A stretch of DNA of 64,000 nucleotides from Rotaria macrura (lineage: Eukaryota > Rotifera > Eurotatoria > Philodinida > Philodinidae), in assembly GCA_900239685.1 (NCBI GenBank), contig OENT01000168.1:112281-176280 (forward strand), written 5' to 3'. Of this stretch, positions 47,791 through 60,499 are shown piece by piece; the first letter of the stretch is position 1; the number at the start of each line of letters is the position of its first letter. The notes under the pieces are model-generated. The model was given only the letters and a program-made list of their open reading frames with translations. It was not told the DNA's origin and ran no database searches. The position numbers and the translations under genes are program-made.

Positions 47791-50700
47791 AATAATTTGA
47801 TGGTTACATGAACTTGATCAATATTTTCAATAAAATTCTGTAGTTACCTAGAAATGAAATTTATTTTCTGCTAATTTGAAAGATCATTTAACTATAAGTA
47901 GTCCTTTTTTCATGTATCTTACTTGTATAGCTACTTATTTTTATTTTCAACTATTACATAAACAAAAAAGAGTAAATTTCATCAGTGTTATAAAAAGACG
48001 ATTGCCACAGTCTGCTATAGGTTAGTTAATGCATTTCATGATTTATGGGGAAAAAAACTCATACAAATCAATAAAGAAACATGTAAAAATGTGCCTACGT
48101 TCAACTATATTAGAAATACATTCATATAACATCGAGCCATGCTGTCGAAACTTTGATGCTGTTTATTAAATAGATTGAAAGACTGTTCGTATGAAGATGA
48201 ATGTACTTAAGTGAAAATGGATGAGTACGATACATTGATTATTTATCATAGAGGTGATATTCGAACTTTTACTCTATTTAAAGTACCTCCGATGAAAAAA
48301 TACAATGCATGTCAGTAAAAGTATCGGAAACCGAATTTGAATTGTTTGTGCCTCTTCACAAGATACATACGTTTTACTCATCAATCAGAAACATTATTAT
48401 CTATTGTTGAAAAGACTCAGTGATTGGAATAAGTCAGCTGATGGAAATATGAATGCAGATACGACACGTTTTTGTTTTACAATACAAGAAGTCAGTGAGT
48501 AATATAAAATAGTCATATAAAACTTGAAAATATCAAATGCATTACCGTAGAAACAATTTTTCTCAATCAATTTAGAAACTTTCCTGAGTAAGTTAGTATA
48601 AGTCTACATAAAAGACTCAAATAGGCGGAGTCATTCTCTATTTTGAAAGATTCCTGATAATCCAAAAGATGTCAATCCTTCACGATTAAAATGATGATTC
48701 TCTTGTTTTTTCAACGTCTTTGATCCTACGCATACTATAGGGCGCAAATACACATTGCAAGAGAGTAAAAAATGTAAGCACATATAATTTCACGAAGCGA
48801 AATAAAAAAGGGATCTCTTATAAAAGCATAATTTGAAAGTGTCTATTTGATTATACACAATTTCAGCAAATTCTAATGTGTAGAATTTATTGAATTGAAT
48901 CTGGTAACACTATGTATTCATGTCACGTCAGCTCATCTAATGTCATGAAGAATAATTTAAGTCTACTTTGAAAATATTATCTCTCGCTCAATTGAATCAT
49001 AATGTCAATTAAATATGACATGTATTATATTGATCCTTGGAGCTAGAAATGGTAGAAAACATAACTACAACATGACAAGATCGAAAGAACTCGGGACTTT
49101 ATCTGAAATAACGAAGCAGTAATACCCAATGAGATTACACTGGATGTTCACTCTTGCTCTTTCAGTAAGATTTTCAAGAGTGCAAACACGTGGAATTTGA
49201 CTATTGCACAAAAAACAGATCAGCTAACAGTACAACTAAGTACAGAAGAAGTACGACAAGCAATCTAATCGTCACTCCGTGATTCTCAACGATGAAAAAT
49301 CGACAGGCAACAGTACATCAGAAAAGAGCTAACTTAGAATCAGGACCACGACGCGTGTCATTATTAACAATCGATCCAGAATGTCGAATTCAAGAGTATT
49401 ATCGCATTCCTTTCAGGTGCCAAACAAAAAGAATACGAAAGTATTCCATCTAACAGAACTCGTGTAAAAAGGGATTGAAAAATCCGATGTAGATAGATTT
49501 TTTTCTGATTAACAATCGAATAAAACAGCATGATTTTAATCTGGTTTATTGGTGTGAAGAGTTAGAAGAGACAGGAGAAAAAATTAGGGCTCCTAAGTGA
49601 ACCTTGTAGAAAAAGCGCACTGTATAGTCATAGTAATTAAAGTTGATTGAGATCAAAACATTGAAATTCTTGCATGTTCTTTTTACGTACCAAGACTTCA
49701 TTCGATCATTGACTCAAAGAGCATCATCATAAGCTGACGAACTTGAGTCTATTGTTCTTCCTTCGAAAAGCCTAACATCATAAAACCCTATTTGAACGAG
49801 AGGTGCCAACCTGTTCTATTGGTCTACAGACGCTTGCTACAAGCTATCTGGAGAAAGGCAAACTAGTTTCCTACAACTGATTAAATCATACCTAAAATTA
49901 TTTTCTCAGTTCGATTTAATAGATAAATATTTCTATGAGTCAGGTATTATCATGATCATGTGAAAAACATGCATTTGACTTGAAGTTTTTCCAACAAAAA
50001 GGACAAAAGAGTTAAACATAAAGAAAGAAAGCATAAAAAAATTCGAAATTATTTCTTCTTAGACGAAGCAAATATGAATTGATAAGAACTATTTATTTAT
50101 TTCAGATCATTCAGATATGAAGCATCATCTATTGATTCAAGTTCGACTGACGATAAAATCATGTTGACTCACAAGAGAAGAAACAATTAAAATTCAATCA
50201 TTCACTCGTCGGTTTTGGATGATTTGAAAGATGATCCAGAAGCAAGAAATGATGATGATGATATTAAGAGTGTGAAATATTGATTAATTATTTTACTTTC
50301 ATGAAGCGATATTTGTGTGATGTTCTAATGTGTTGAAAAAATAATTCTAATGCATTTTCCTTTTCTTTGGAAATTGACCAGAACGACTCAATCAATTTGA
50401 GCCACAAACACCTACTTTAAATGTCAGGTCAGCACTATCGAGCTGACACTATAAGCGAGTGACAGAGTAAGGTCGATCTAGAACGATTGAATAATTATTT
50501 TTGTATTCGTACAATGGAAATGACGAATGAAAAGATTGCGTAACTTGCCAAGTTTTCTACTGACTTTTGTTTTTGTCTAACAATTTGTGTTTGTTATGTT
50601 TCATATAGTTTCAAATTTGTCTTACATGTTTTTCTTATTACTCATATTATATTTTTTTTAATTATTTTTACGAAATAAACAATCAGATTCATCTTGAATA

Positions 50701-51736
50701 CTGTTGGTGCATAGTTAGAATCGCTGTGATCTTAGATTTAGTATCAAAGAACGCATCGGGTCAGATAAAACGAGTCCAATTTAAATCGTTTGTTCTGTGT
50801 GACCAACCCATTGACCCTTTTTTCTGGAAACTTCGTCAGTTCACGATGTATGTTCAATGATCCACGTTTTGTATGTAGGTGGAAGTATGGGATGGAAGTG
50901 TGTATCTTTTGAGTGAACTTAGAAATACTCATGCATAGTGATTACATTTTTATACACCAGGCATTTTGCTGAATTGGAGCTCATACTAAGACCTGAGACG
51001 AAAAACAACATTTCTACTGGTATCTTCGCTTTAATACCATTATTAGTGCTGGTAAATACGGAAAAAAGCATTCCTTTAGCTACAGATGCAGTATCTCTTT
51101 GGATTTTTCCATTAATGAATTGATATTAATTGTTGAGTCACTGGCGAGTTGAAAAGAAAAGACTCTCGCTCACGCACTCACATGAGTAATCATCGTATGT
51201 CGAGAATTTCGTTGATCTTTTTCTTCATGAGTCTGCAAGGATATGATTGGTCTGATGAGGCTTTTATGATGAAGATACGACCATTCAAGTGGATTCAAAC
51301 AAAACATGCTAGTTTATACAGCTGTTTGAAATCAATAAAAACCATTGTTTTTTGGATAGCCATATCTTTTGTTTTAAATGTGATCAAAAAAGAATTATTT
51401 TCATAATTGTATGTGACTCAAATAAGACAGAGAACGATATTATTGGTGTTATCATTCGTGAAAACATTCCTGTAGTCAATAGATAGTCTTATCATCGATA
51501 AGAAACATGATGTTTCTTTTAATCTCTTTGAACTACTTTCATATTCGTTTCGAATTTTTTATTGTAGTTGACAAAATATTCGACATCCTTTTTTTTAGTG
51601 TTGAAAAATTTAAGAGACACAATGATTCTCTATTAAGCATTGTTAAACGAAAAACAAACTTATACAACTGCGAGTCTATGCTAGTAGCATCGATCTTGCT
51701 TTCGTGTAGGAGATCTTCAGATCTTTTTTTTTGTCT
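47791..51736. other. Gene-poor stretch, 3.9 kb
   Basis: No supported gene. Some coding-like fragments (for example near 48220-48500 and 50100-50280) are interrupted by stops in every frame and could be old gene debris, but I cannot assign them. Confidence 0.45.
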
Positions 51737-53132
51737 TTATATTTCAGCGAAATTTATTTCGTACAGTTCATGTGGTGGTTCAATCAGCCCACTATCTCTT
51801 TCTCGTGTATAGCCAAGTGGATTATTGACATATTTAATATTGTCACCAATGTTTAGTACCATTTTTCGATGACTATGACCTAATGAAGAGAAGATCAAAT
51901 ACAATGATTAATTATGTTCAAACACAGGCTATGTTGTCGGTAGTACTAACCGAAGATATGCACTTGTGGCTTGATTTCTTTTAGTTGTTTATCTAATAAT
52001 TCAGTTCCAGCCACTAATGAAAAATTAGCTGACAATGTTCCACTTGATACTTCTTCGCTACGTGTGGTAGTGGTTTGATTGTCGAGCCATTTTTGTCGAC
52101 GATGAGACATTTCATCACGATAAGCATGCATTAATTTTCTGATAGGCATTGAAATGCAAGAAATCTATCTACACGTTAATCTTATTGTCCATACGTACTT
52201 GCTTGTTAGAAAATGTGAAAATGTTATGATTTTAGAATTGTGTTCATTTTCCTTCAATCTCAATAAATGTTGTTCATTTAGTTGAGCAAAATATTTTGCA
52301 GCTTCATATTGTGGTACTTCCTTATTTGTTTTTCGTAAACAAGAAAAAAAGAATAGAAAATCCTTAAGAAACTATACAAATCCTAATTTTACATACATCA
52401 GTCCATACACAAGAAAAACTATCCGTCCAAAGTTGTAAATCACTGCACGCGTGTGGACTCGGTATATGTAAACTTTCATCATACCTATAGAAACAAACTA
52501 TGCAACTATATCATACGCATCATATTCGTGTGATTTAGTATAACAATGATTAAATAAATTTTGATTTCTTTTGTTTCAAAAATTGAATTAGTGAATCAAA
52601 TATTAATAGGATACTAACCAACCAAATAAAGGCACAATGGTAACACCTTGATCAGTAACACCAGGTCTTGTTCGTATGCCGATACTATCACAAACTTGTA
52701 ATATCTAAGTATATAAATAAAATAAATCTTTATGAGTACTAATTGGAATAAAAATGGCAACCATGACTTTTTACGTGATGAAATTTTTCTATGGAATTAT
52801 CAATGTGCAACGCTTCATCTTCTCGTTGTGATTTAGTCCATAATTCATGATTTCCTGGACAAAAGTAAACATCTTTGAATTTTGACTTGAATAATTTTAA
52901 TGTTTCTATTAATTTAGACAGAACATGTGTGACATCACCTACAGAATTACCAAACATGACTTAGCAATCGGAGAATCTTGTTTTAATGGAAGGAACTTTC
53001 CTACCATTACTTACCTGCAATGATGACAGTATCGTTTAAATATTGATCATTGGACAATCGTTGAACCCATGCCATATTTGCATCTTGATCCACATGTAGA
53101 TCGGAGATGGCATAGATCTTTTCTTGGGACAT
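51737..53132 (-). CDS. Calcineurin-like metallophosphoesterase
   Basis: Seven exons (53132-53015, 52938-52775, 52704-52619, 52484-52397, 52320-52199, 52138-51951, 51879-51737) join in consistent phases to 302 residues. The metal-binding motifs are all present and in order: ISDLHVD (D-x-H), VIIAGDVT (G-D), VYFCPGNHELW (G-N-H-E), ITFSHF (single His) and HIFGHSHRK (G-H-x-H). These residues coordinate the two metals in calcineurin-like phosphoesterases. The substrate cannot be told; the overall layout resembles small cytosolic MPEs related to bacterial and protist 'Icc'-type enzymes. There is no signal peptide or TM. The introns are 45-135 nt. The gene is isolated. Confidence 0.93.
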
Positions 53133-54083
53133 ACAAACAAGAAATAAAACAGCAAATAATACGGTGTGCAAAAAATGTGCTTCAGTTATTGTAGACGGTG
53201 GGCATCCACGTGTTTTGTTTCAATAGGTAACACAGCGGGGAAGAAAAGAAAGGAAGAAAGAAAGTATATTGTCTACTACTAACATTATTGCTTCGTTTCT
53301 TTTGTTATTCGCGTTGTATTGCACGTAGACAACTATTTGCCAATTATGATCCAATGATTGTAACACTTTTGAAATCAATCACAAATATTAAAGAGAAGCT
53401 GTATGTCCCCACCTTAAGAATTGTGCGGCCCTGTTTTGCTCACTATCGCGTTTAATTTTCGAAAATAACAGATCTCCTAACATACAAAATTAAAACTTAT
53501 GATCAATTTTTTTGAATCCAGCAAAAAATTCGATAACATCTATGATCGATGTAATTCCAGTGGTCTATTGACGTCTAAGGAATTCATGCTCAAAGTCTTT
53601 CACTGCTCAATCCAAACTAGCCGAGTTCATGCACGACACAATATCATTAATATATTGCAAATTTATATTGTACGGTCAAAAATATGAAATTTCTAAAAAA
53701 TAAGGAAAAGACATTGAATTGATTTTACAACAGCAATAAAACGATTATCTTTCATTTTACGATCGACGTTTCGATATATTTATTATCATTTACGAGATAT
53801 AATCTACATTAAAAACACAACAAAATTAGTATGATAGTATGACAAAATAAGAAATTAATACGTATAGGAATGATGAGATAAAGGAGAAGGAACTTAGAGA
53901 AATAACCATAAAATGAGATATGTATCTAGAGAAATTAGTAGCAATAGATATAGAGATGCTAAAGCAGAAAGACCGTTAGACACAAAAAGAAGAATAAAGG
54001 TATGAAAAATAGAGTAATTTAGAAGAGATCAGCAAGGTATTCAAGTTTTAATTATTGCCGCTTTTTGTTTTGCTTCAGTTGTT
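53133..54083. other. Intergenic and 3' flank of the Penelope-like element
   Basis: No supported gene. The part next to 54083 is probably the retroelement's 3' untranslated region, but I could not place its 3' end. Confidence 0.45.
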
Positions 54084-55679
54084 CTATTTTCTTGGACAAC
54101 CTTCAGGGTATACAAGAAGCGGGACTGAACGTGTTGTTACATTGAGTGATGGTTGACACTCAGCTATAGCTAGAGATTCTCTTACACATAGTCTGTATGA
54201 ATGTCTATCCTTCGTTAATATAGACCAAGTATCCCAATCTATAACGTGATTTGTTTCGTGCATGTGTCGATGAACTGTTGATTTTATATCTGATAATGCT
54301 TGTTCATGATCCAGTTTTGTTGAGCCTGTGGTGTCTCCATTCTCATCGTTACNACTATCGGTAACTAAACCTTTACTAGTTGTTTTAGATTTTGTTTTCT
54401 CAGCGATGCGAGCACAGCGCCGAACTTCCTCTTCAGAAGTCGGTACTGTGGGTTGCGGAGCACCGTGCTCTTTCAGCCGTCTATACATTTGCCTAGTAGT
54501 TTCTACAATATATGTAGCTGGGCAAGAAAAACAGTTCAACTGGTAGACTATATTCGATTGCATATCTTTTCTTATTGGGTCTTTCTTTGGAAAGCATTGA
54601 CGTTCAGCCTTTGGTGGTCTTGAAATCGCTGTTATTGTTGCTGTAGGTTTCAACTGCTCTGCTATCCCTTTGGTATGCTGAACGAATTTTCGAGTAGCTT
54701 TTCCAATGGATGAAACTTCAACTAGTATCCGTTGTGCCTTATTGTCCTTGTCATTGGCGTTGATATGTTTTGATTCTTGGTTTTGTTCTTCACCTGCACC
54801 TTGACCATCATCTTGCATTGAAACCTCTTTTTGCTTTTCAATATACCTACTTAGAGTTCTTCGTATTTGACGTTCAATGAACTCTGTTGGATACCCATTT
54901 TCTCGAGAAATCCTACGAATGAAATTGAATTCCTCATGCATGAGGGAGTATGTTGAGCAAATGCGTATTGCACGATACACTAACGTACTCATCGATGACA
55001 CTTTATATTGCCTATGGATGAATGATGGCCACTTCGTCAACAAGCAAGTATATGTAGGTTTCCTGTATACTTTTGTTACAAACGATTTGGCTTTTCGTTT
55101 TACCAATACCACAAGGAATAGAAGTTCTTGATTTCCCTCTGTCACTGACGTGAACTGTATATCCTGATGATAGTTATTCAGAATATTCATTATTTTATCC
55201 AACTCGGCATTTTCCCTTACTATCACGAATGTATCATCAACGAACTTTTTGTACCATAGAACCCCCTTCTTTCTTAGCTTCTTCATCGACTTGCGCTTGA
55301 GATCTATCATGAATATGTCAGCGATTATCGGCGCTAATGGTGAGCCCATAGCCACAGCATTACGTTGCTTGTAATACTTACCGTTGAATGAGAAATGAGT
55401 ATCTGATGTTGCAATTTCCAATAGTTGTTTCAGATCCTCTCGGCTTTGACATTTAGAGCACCAATTTTCTCTTTTCTTTTTGTTTTTAGGACAGTTATCG
55501 CTTGACCCATATAATCTGTCTAATATACCATTTATTGTATATGCTAGAGGCACTTTAGTGAAAAGACTCGTAACGTCAAAAGATATCATTTGATGTTTTG
55601 TCATTTTTGGATTTAGTTTCTGTAGCGAATTTATAAAGTCAAATGAATCTCGAAGAATATATTCACTTTTGTGAAACAC
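54084..55679 (-). mobile_element. 5'-truncated Penelope-like element: reverse transcriptase plus GIY-YIG domain
   Basis: An open frame of about 531 codons (one X from the ambiguous base 54353). Reverse transcriptase motifs: SEYILRDSFDFI, SFDVTSLFTKVP (motif with catalytic Asp, about residue 35), AMGSPLAPIIADIF (about 120) and KKFVDDTFVIV (the catalytic Asp pair, about 148-149). A charged linker follows, then a GIY-YIG-like endonuclease region, NIVYQLNCFSCPATYIVETT with RRLKEH (about 376-405). That layout (RT then GIY-YIG) is diagnostic of Penelope-like elements. The N-terminal RT part upstream of SEYILRD is missing: the frame meets a stop at about 55706 and runs into tandem repeats, so the copy is 5'-truncated. 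The YIG motif reads YIV. Otherwise open, so a fairly recent insertion. Confidence 0.9.
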
Positions 55680-55740
55680 GACCTGAAAGGAGTGTTGAAG
55701 TGTTTAGGGTAGAAATTTGGACCCTCCCCCCTCCCCCCAT

Positions 55741-56176
55741 CACAGACCGTTACCGACAGGCGATTTACCCATCACAGACCGTTACCGACAGGTGGTTCCA
55801 CCCTCACAGACCGTTACCGACCGGTGATTCCCCCGTCACAGACCGTTACCGACAGGCGATTTACCCGTCACAGACCGTTACCGACAGGTGGTTCCATAAT
55901 CACAGACCGTTACTGGCAGGTTGTTCTATCAACGCAGACCTTTGCCGATGGGCTCCCCCCTGCCACGACCCTCCGTGACATACCATTAAGAATGGTAGCC
56001 CCCTCCCAACCTCGGCCCCCGCTCATCACAGACCGTTACTGACGGGTTCCTCACTGCCAGCACCCCACCATCACAGACCGCTAACGACAGGTGCCCTCCT
56101 TTCGACCCCCATTCCTATCACAGATCGTTACCGATAGGTGGTTCCCCTGTCGAAGACTGTTACCGAGAGCATTGGA
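55741..56176. repeat. GC-rich 32-bp tandem repeat array
   Basis: From 55741 six head-to-tail units of exactly 32 bp start with the core CACAGACCGTTACCGACAGG (small variants), followed by about 12 variable bases (forms like gatttacccat and tggttccaccct). After a spacer of about 95 bp, the core recurs near 56026, 56071, 56117 and 56149 at looser spacing, with extra C-rich sequence. The array is far more GC-rich than the surrounding DNA and starts about 60 bp from the truncated end of the Penelope-like ORF. It is not a CRISPR (eukaryotic context, 12-nt variable part). Confidence 0.9.
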
Positions 56177-58886
56177 GACCGTCACGCAAGTGATAGACGG
56201 TCCGAAATGGGGTCACGGAACGTAATCGATCTTTGGTACAGGATGACTGAATGTATGTCACTAATTTCTGATGAGAGTAAATTAGCTCCTTCTTTATTCC
56301 AGATCTAGTAGGTCAGTGAGAAATCATGAGTAAATGGCTAGCAGGGTTCATGGAAGAAAGCAAGATTTTGGTGACTGTTAAAAGCAATTACATCGTGTTT
56401 CACATTTTTTAATCCCATGAGGGATTGCGCTAACAGCTTTTTTACTAAGATTCAACATCATACGAGAAAACCAAAATGGTGAGTTCGAATTTCAAGTTCA
56501 AAACTCATTAATAATGTTCTTCTTACATAGATGCAACAATACGCAAGAAAATAAAAATTGTGAGATCCATTTATATAGATAAAAGTTGATAAATGTTTTT
56601 ATTTCTTTTTTAGATGAAACATCTGAAGCTGATGGTTGGGCCCGTCGGAACCTGCAGGATATGGCAGAAAAGCATCTGCAAATTGCCGTATTGTGTAGGA
56701 AAACCCATGGGATCGCCTGAACATAGAAAGAGGCTCGTGGCACATACATTCGTGATTTTTAGTAGGGGGTTGACTCAAAATTACTGAGGTTCGGGGATGA
56801 TGTGCCGGAAGTCACGCAGAATATTTTGGGAAGTTTTGGTCGGAAAAATGCTTCCATGTCCCAGTGAAATCGTGTGTTTTCCTGCAGAAGACTGATTGTG
56901 AGGAGTCTATGTTGCCAATTTGTAGAGAAGCCTGTGCTTTTTGTAGCGAGTGAATGTGTTTTGCATTGTATTGGGATGAAAAACTATTTCGGTAATGGAG
57001 CATAGCATTGGATGAAACCGTTATGTAATGTTGGGTAGTGAATTTTACCGAACTCGATGTGCGAAACACTTGTTATGAGCAATTAAAAGTTCACGCTTTT
57101 TACGAAACTTAATTTGTACGTAATGTAAAAGGATTTCGATTTGGTTGCGAAAATCGGAATCCTTTTGGGTTTGGTATGAAACCTCTTTTTACAGTGTGTG
57201 CGTGGGATTTATGATTACGGCGAATGAATGTCAGATTTCTTGAAAAGAGCAATAACACACGCAAACCCATTGTCACATCCTTCTTCATTTATACTCAACT
57301 TTTGACACAGTTATGTGCAAATCGTCTCAGATTTTTCCAAAATAACAACTCGCGCTATCAGCAAACTTAGATTTGACGTTGGAGTGGGTGAGTATAAAAT
57401 AGCATGGGTTATTGGATTTAGACATATTGATTACCACATATCGTGTAAACTAGACTGGACAAAATCATTTCTCTCTTTGAAAAAAAGATAAGACGAAGGG
57501 TAGAGATTGTTAAATCATGTCGTATATACGGCTCTTCCTCTATTGAATTTCCGGGAATTCTTTTCTCTACTTATGTTCTTCTTTGATTTATCGGCTGTTT
57601 GCTATTTTCTCCGTGTCACAGGTTGCTCGAATGACGTTTTCGGTCATTTCTAGTTTACTTTCTGAAAGCGAATACTAAAGGTTCATTATTGAAATGACTT
57701 TCTGTTCTCATTCGTTTACAATGAAAATTTTCTGAGACCCTATATGCTAGATATGGACGAAGGTATCGAGTCCATCTGAATACATCAGTTGAGGGATCTA
57801 CGTATGCTATTTGAACAACATGCATGAAATTCGTTTAGAAAGCAATTGATTAACAAAATGTTAGTGATAAAATGCATGTATCGGTTTAAACGACTTGTAC
57901 CATTTGTTCCTGCCATTGAGAATTGTACTGAATGGCTAGAATATGGCTTTTTGAACCTGATTTCTTTTATACCCAAAGAAGATCTAGATAAAGACTTTTC
58001 ATCTTCATATTCTCTCCTTTAAAACAAAACTGATTTCCACAAGTATCTCGAGCCCGCTCATTCCTCTGACTACTCTTCTTATCTCTTCTTCTAAATTTAT
58101 GCACGATTCACCTTCTCATTGAATTCATCACTCTATATCGTCGACTCTTCCTATTTTCTCTGCTTGTTTTTCTTTTCGCTTCTATATGTGTTTACTAACT
58201 AACATAAATTGTCTTCTTTTTTTCCTGCCTGTTCCTTCTTCATGTTCTCTTCTCTGTGTAGTATTCCTGGTTGGCTTTATTCTCTTCTTCATAACCTTTT
58301 ACTATATATATTATTTTGTTATTTTTTTCTTCTTTTCTTCAACTTAGTACCTTTACATGCCTCTGCCGAACACCTCTCCTGAACAATACCGATGTTTTAA
58401 AGGCCTTCAGGCACGACAATAAATGTCTTTTATCTCCTCAAGAAAGCAAAAAGAAAAGAAAAAAATTTAACGAGCACAATAAAATTACTAAAGAGAGACC
58501 TCACAGGCTTTTACTTTGCTCCTCATATTGACATCAAGCATGAGTCAAATTCATTTTTCTTCTGGAGTCATTCAACTCGTCACTATAGACCCATCTCGCC
58601 TATCCTCTGAGATATTTCTCTTGCGTTTCTTATCTTTCCCGCTTGCACAAAAACATCCGTCATGCTCTACCAACACCAAAGAACAAAAAATCATATTGGC
58701 AGAAGACATCTAGGAGATGCGTCATATTCCCATGACTCATTTCTACGTCTCATTAACTCTGCGTTACATAAGTTAGTTGGAAATTTATTTCTCAATTCAG
58801 ACTATGGAACGATGGGAAAAATCAATGGCCGTCAATAGCTATTTAATGACACAAAATATTCATTTGATCTCTAAACCTACTTCGCA
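56177..58886. other. Gene-poor stretch, 2.7 kb
   Basis: Somewhat higher GC than elsewhere up to about 57.2 kb, with no recognised gene; it contains an imperfect hairpin (listed separately). A pyrimidine-rich region (about 58000-58400) has no coding features. Confidence 0.45.
57127..57166. repeat. Imperfect 16-bp hairpin
   Basis: 57127-57142 (aaaaggatttcgattt) pairs with 57151-57166 (aaatcggaatcctttt) at 15 of 16 positions around an 8-nt loop. The function is unknown; it could be a foldback or a remnant of an element end. Confidence 0.7.
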
Positions 58887-59939
58887 ATGCCATCATCACT
58901 TACTCACACCATTAAGCCGGAAGACATTTGGATGGGTGATCATTTATACATTTGGCGGCCGCCATTTCTTCATCAGCATCATGGCATTGTCATTTTTGTC
59001 GATTCGAACGACGTCGACGAGTCAAAAGTTCTCGAATTCAATACGTACGACGGCAGTCACAAGTTATCCCGTGCTCGCATACAAACGGTCACACTCAAAC
59101 AGTTTCGAGGATCGTCGCTATTGAAGCGCGTTGTCTACGAATCGAAATATGCTCGTTTCAAGTTTGCAGGCACTGCATACAAGTGTCCTTCGCTCACACC
59201 CGAAAAGGTTGTTGACAATGCCCAACTGATACTCGAGTACATTCAGTACAATGCGCCTCTCATCACTCCGAATAATCCTAAACTATCATCAGAAATGAAA
59301 TATAATCTGATTTTGGCCAATTGCGAATGTCTCGCATTCTGGTGCAAGACGGGCATGTGGTATAGTGAGCAAATTGAGAAAGTAGCTGATTGGGTAGGGA
59401 ACTCATTGATGGCGTTCCTCAAAAGTATAGTTTCATACTTGACGGCCCATCATATATTGGTGATGTTTGGTCAGAATCAATTGGTACAATTGACAGGGTC
59501 AATATTCCCGATTTTGCGTGTTGAATTCGTCTCATTGCTTTTTAACGAAGGTATTGCTACTGCAATTGCTACTGTAGTTATAGAATTTCTTGAAAGTATT
59601 TTTCGCTATCAACAATACAAACACGGGCAAATGACAAGTGATGAATTTTGGAATAAGACAATCGTGAGTCTGGTACGAGGATTCACCGTTGGGTTCTTTT
59701 CTTTTGCCATTCAAGCACTTCTCACATCTATTACATTTGGCTCAGCAGGAGCATGCCCTTGGATTGGTGGTTTTATCGGCAGTCTCTTTGGATCGTTGGT
59801 GGGCAACATTCTCGGCCGTTTAGTCGTCAATGGGGTAGTTCATTTGCACCACAAAATGTTTATTGATAAAAATATGCAAGATAGCTCTTCTCTATTAGCT
59901 ACTTCAGACGTTATGTCTTGGCACGATATGACAGAATAA
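58887..59939 (+). CDS. LRAT/NC-domain thiol enzyme with C-terminal membrane segments
   Basis: A single exon of 350 residues from ATG 58887. The N-terminal half is an LRAT-type NlpC/P60-fold domain: GDHLYIWRPPFLHQHHGIVI (catalytic His in HHG, about residues 31-32) and the Cys motif ILANCECLAFWCKTG (nucleophile Cys146), matching the H...NCE-x-F/L pattern of LRAT, HRASLS/PLAAT and plant NC proteins. These enzymes transfer or hydrolyse acyl chains on lipids through a Cys-His dyad. The C-terminal half has hydrophobic helices with Gly-rich packing (GFFSFAIQALLTSITFG; WIGGFIGSLFGSLVGNILG) typical of membrane insertion, rather than the single tail anchor of PLAAT. A role in membrane lipid acylation is inferred. 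It is intronless, with GC above that of its surroundings. Confidence 0.8.
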   Translation: MPSSLTHTIKPEDIWMGDHLYIWRPPFLHQHHGIVIFVDSNDVDESKVLEFNTYDGSHKLSRARIQTVTLKQFRGSSLLKRVVYESKYARFKFAGTAYKCPSLTPEKVVDNAQLILEYIQYNAPLITPNNPKLSSEMKYNLILANCECLAFWCKTGMWYSEQIEKVADWVGNSLMAFLKSIVSYLTAHHILVMFGQNQLVQLTGSIFPILRVEFVSLLFNEGIATAIATVVIEFLESIFRYQQYKHGQMTSDEFWNKTIVSLVRGFTVGFFSFAIQALLTSITFGSAGACPWIGGFIGSLFGSLVGNILGRLVVNGVVHLHHKMFIDKNMQDSSSLLATSDVMSWHDMTE

Positions 59940-60480
59940 CGTTCTTTTTCATTTTGTCTCATTTTATTTCATCTGTAACTAGGGATCGATTGCATTAGAA
60001 AATATCTAGGTATTTATCGACCTTGCCGAATATAAATTGGCCATCATTCAAATTTGAATACAGTTTTACCCGGATTTAAGCAGCTATTTCTAGGTCTTTA
60101 TTTCATTTTCAAGCGTTTTTTTTAATAAGATACATAGGAAGATATTTCGAACATCATGGCAGAGATTAAATTATACCTTCCTAATGGTGTTAATATAATA
60201 CAGTTTGCATGTATTTAATTGCTTATATCATTCAACCGAATCTTACTAGACTTTTCAAGATGCTGTTTTCTTGCCTTCGTTTGTTTCCATATGCTTAGAA
60301 TATTCCTATATTCAGGTGTTTTCAAGATAAATATACTTAAGGTGTCTCAATCACATATCACAATAAGTTGAATGAATGTTTTTGTGGTTGTTGTAAATAC
60401 AATTTAGATGTTATTAACTTGTAAATATAGCCCATTGGATGTCAGTATATATTTCTAGACTAGGGTGCTGGTGTGAGTGT
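59940..60480. other. Intergenic, nothing recognised
   Basis: 3' flank of the LRAT gene. No supported feature. Confidence 0.5.
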
Positions 60481-60499
60481 GAGTGTCGATATTGATGCA

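Noticed and set aside
55643-56042. Plus-strand open frames across the tandem array
   Set aside because: They are translations of the 32-bp repeat and have no independent support.
55741-56176. CRISPR-like repeat/variable pattern
   Set aside because: The context is eukaryotic, the variable parts are only about 12 bp and similar to each other, and no cas genes exist; it is a minisatellite.
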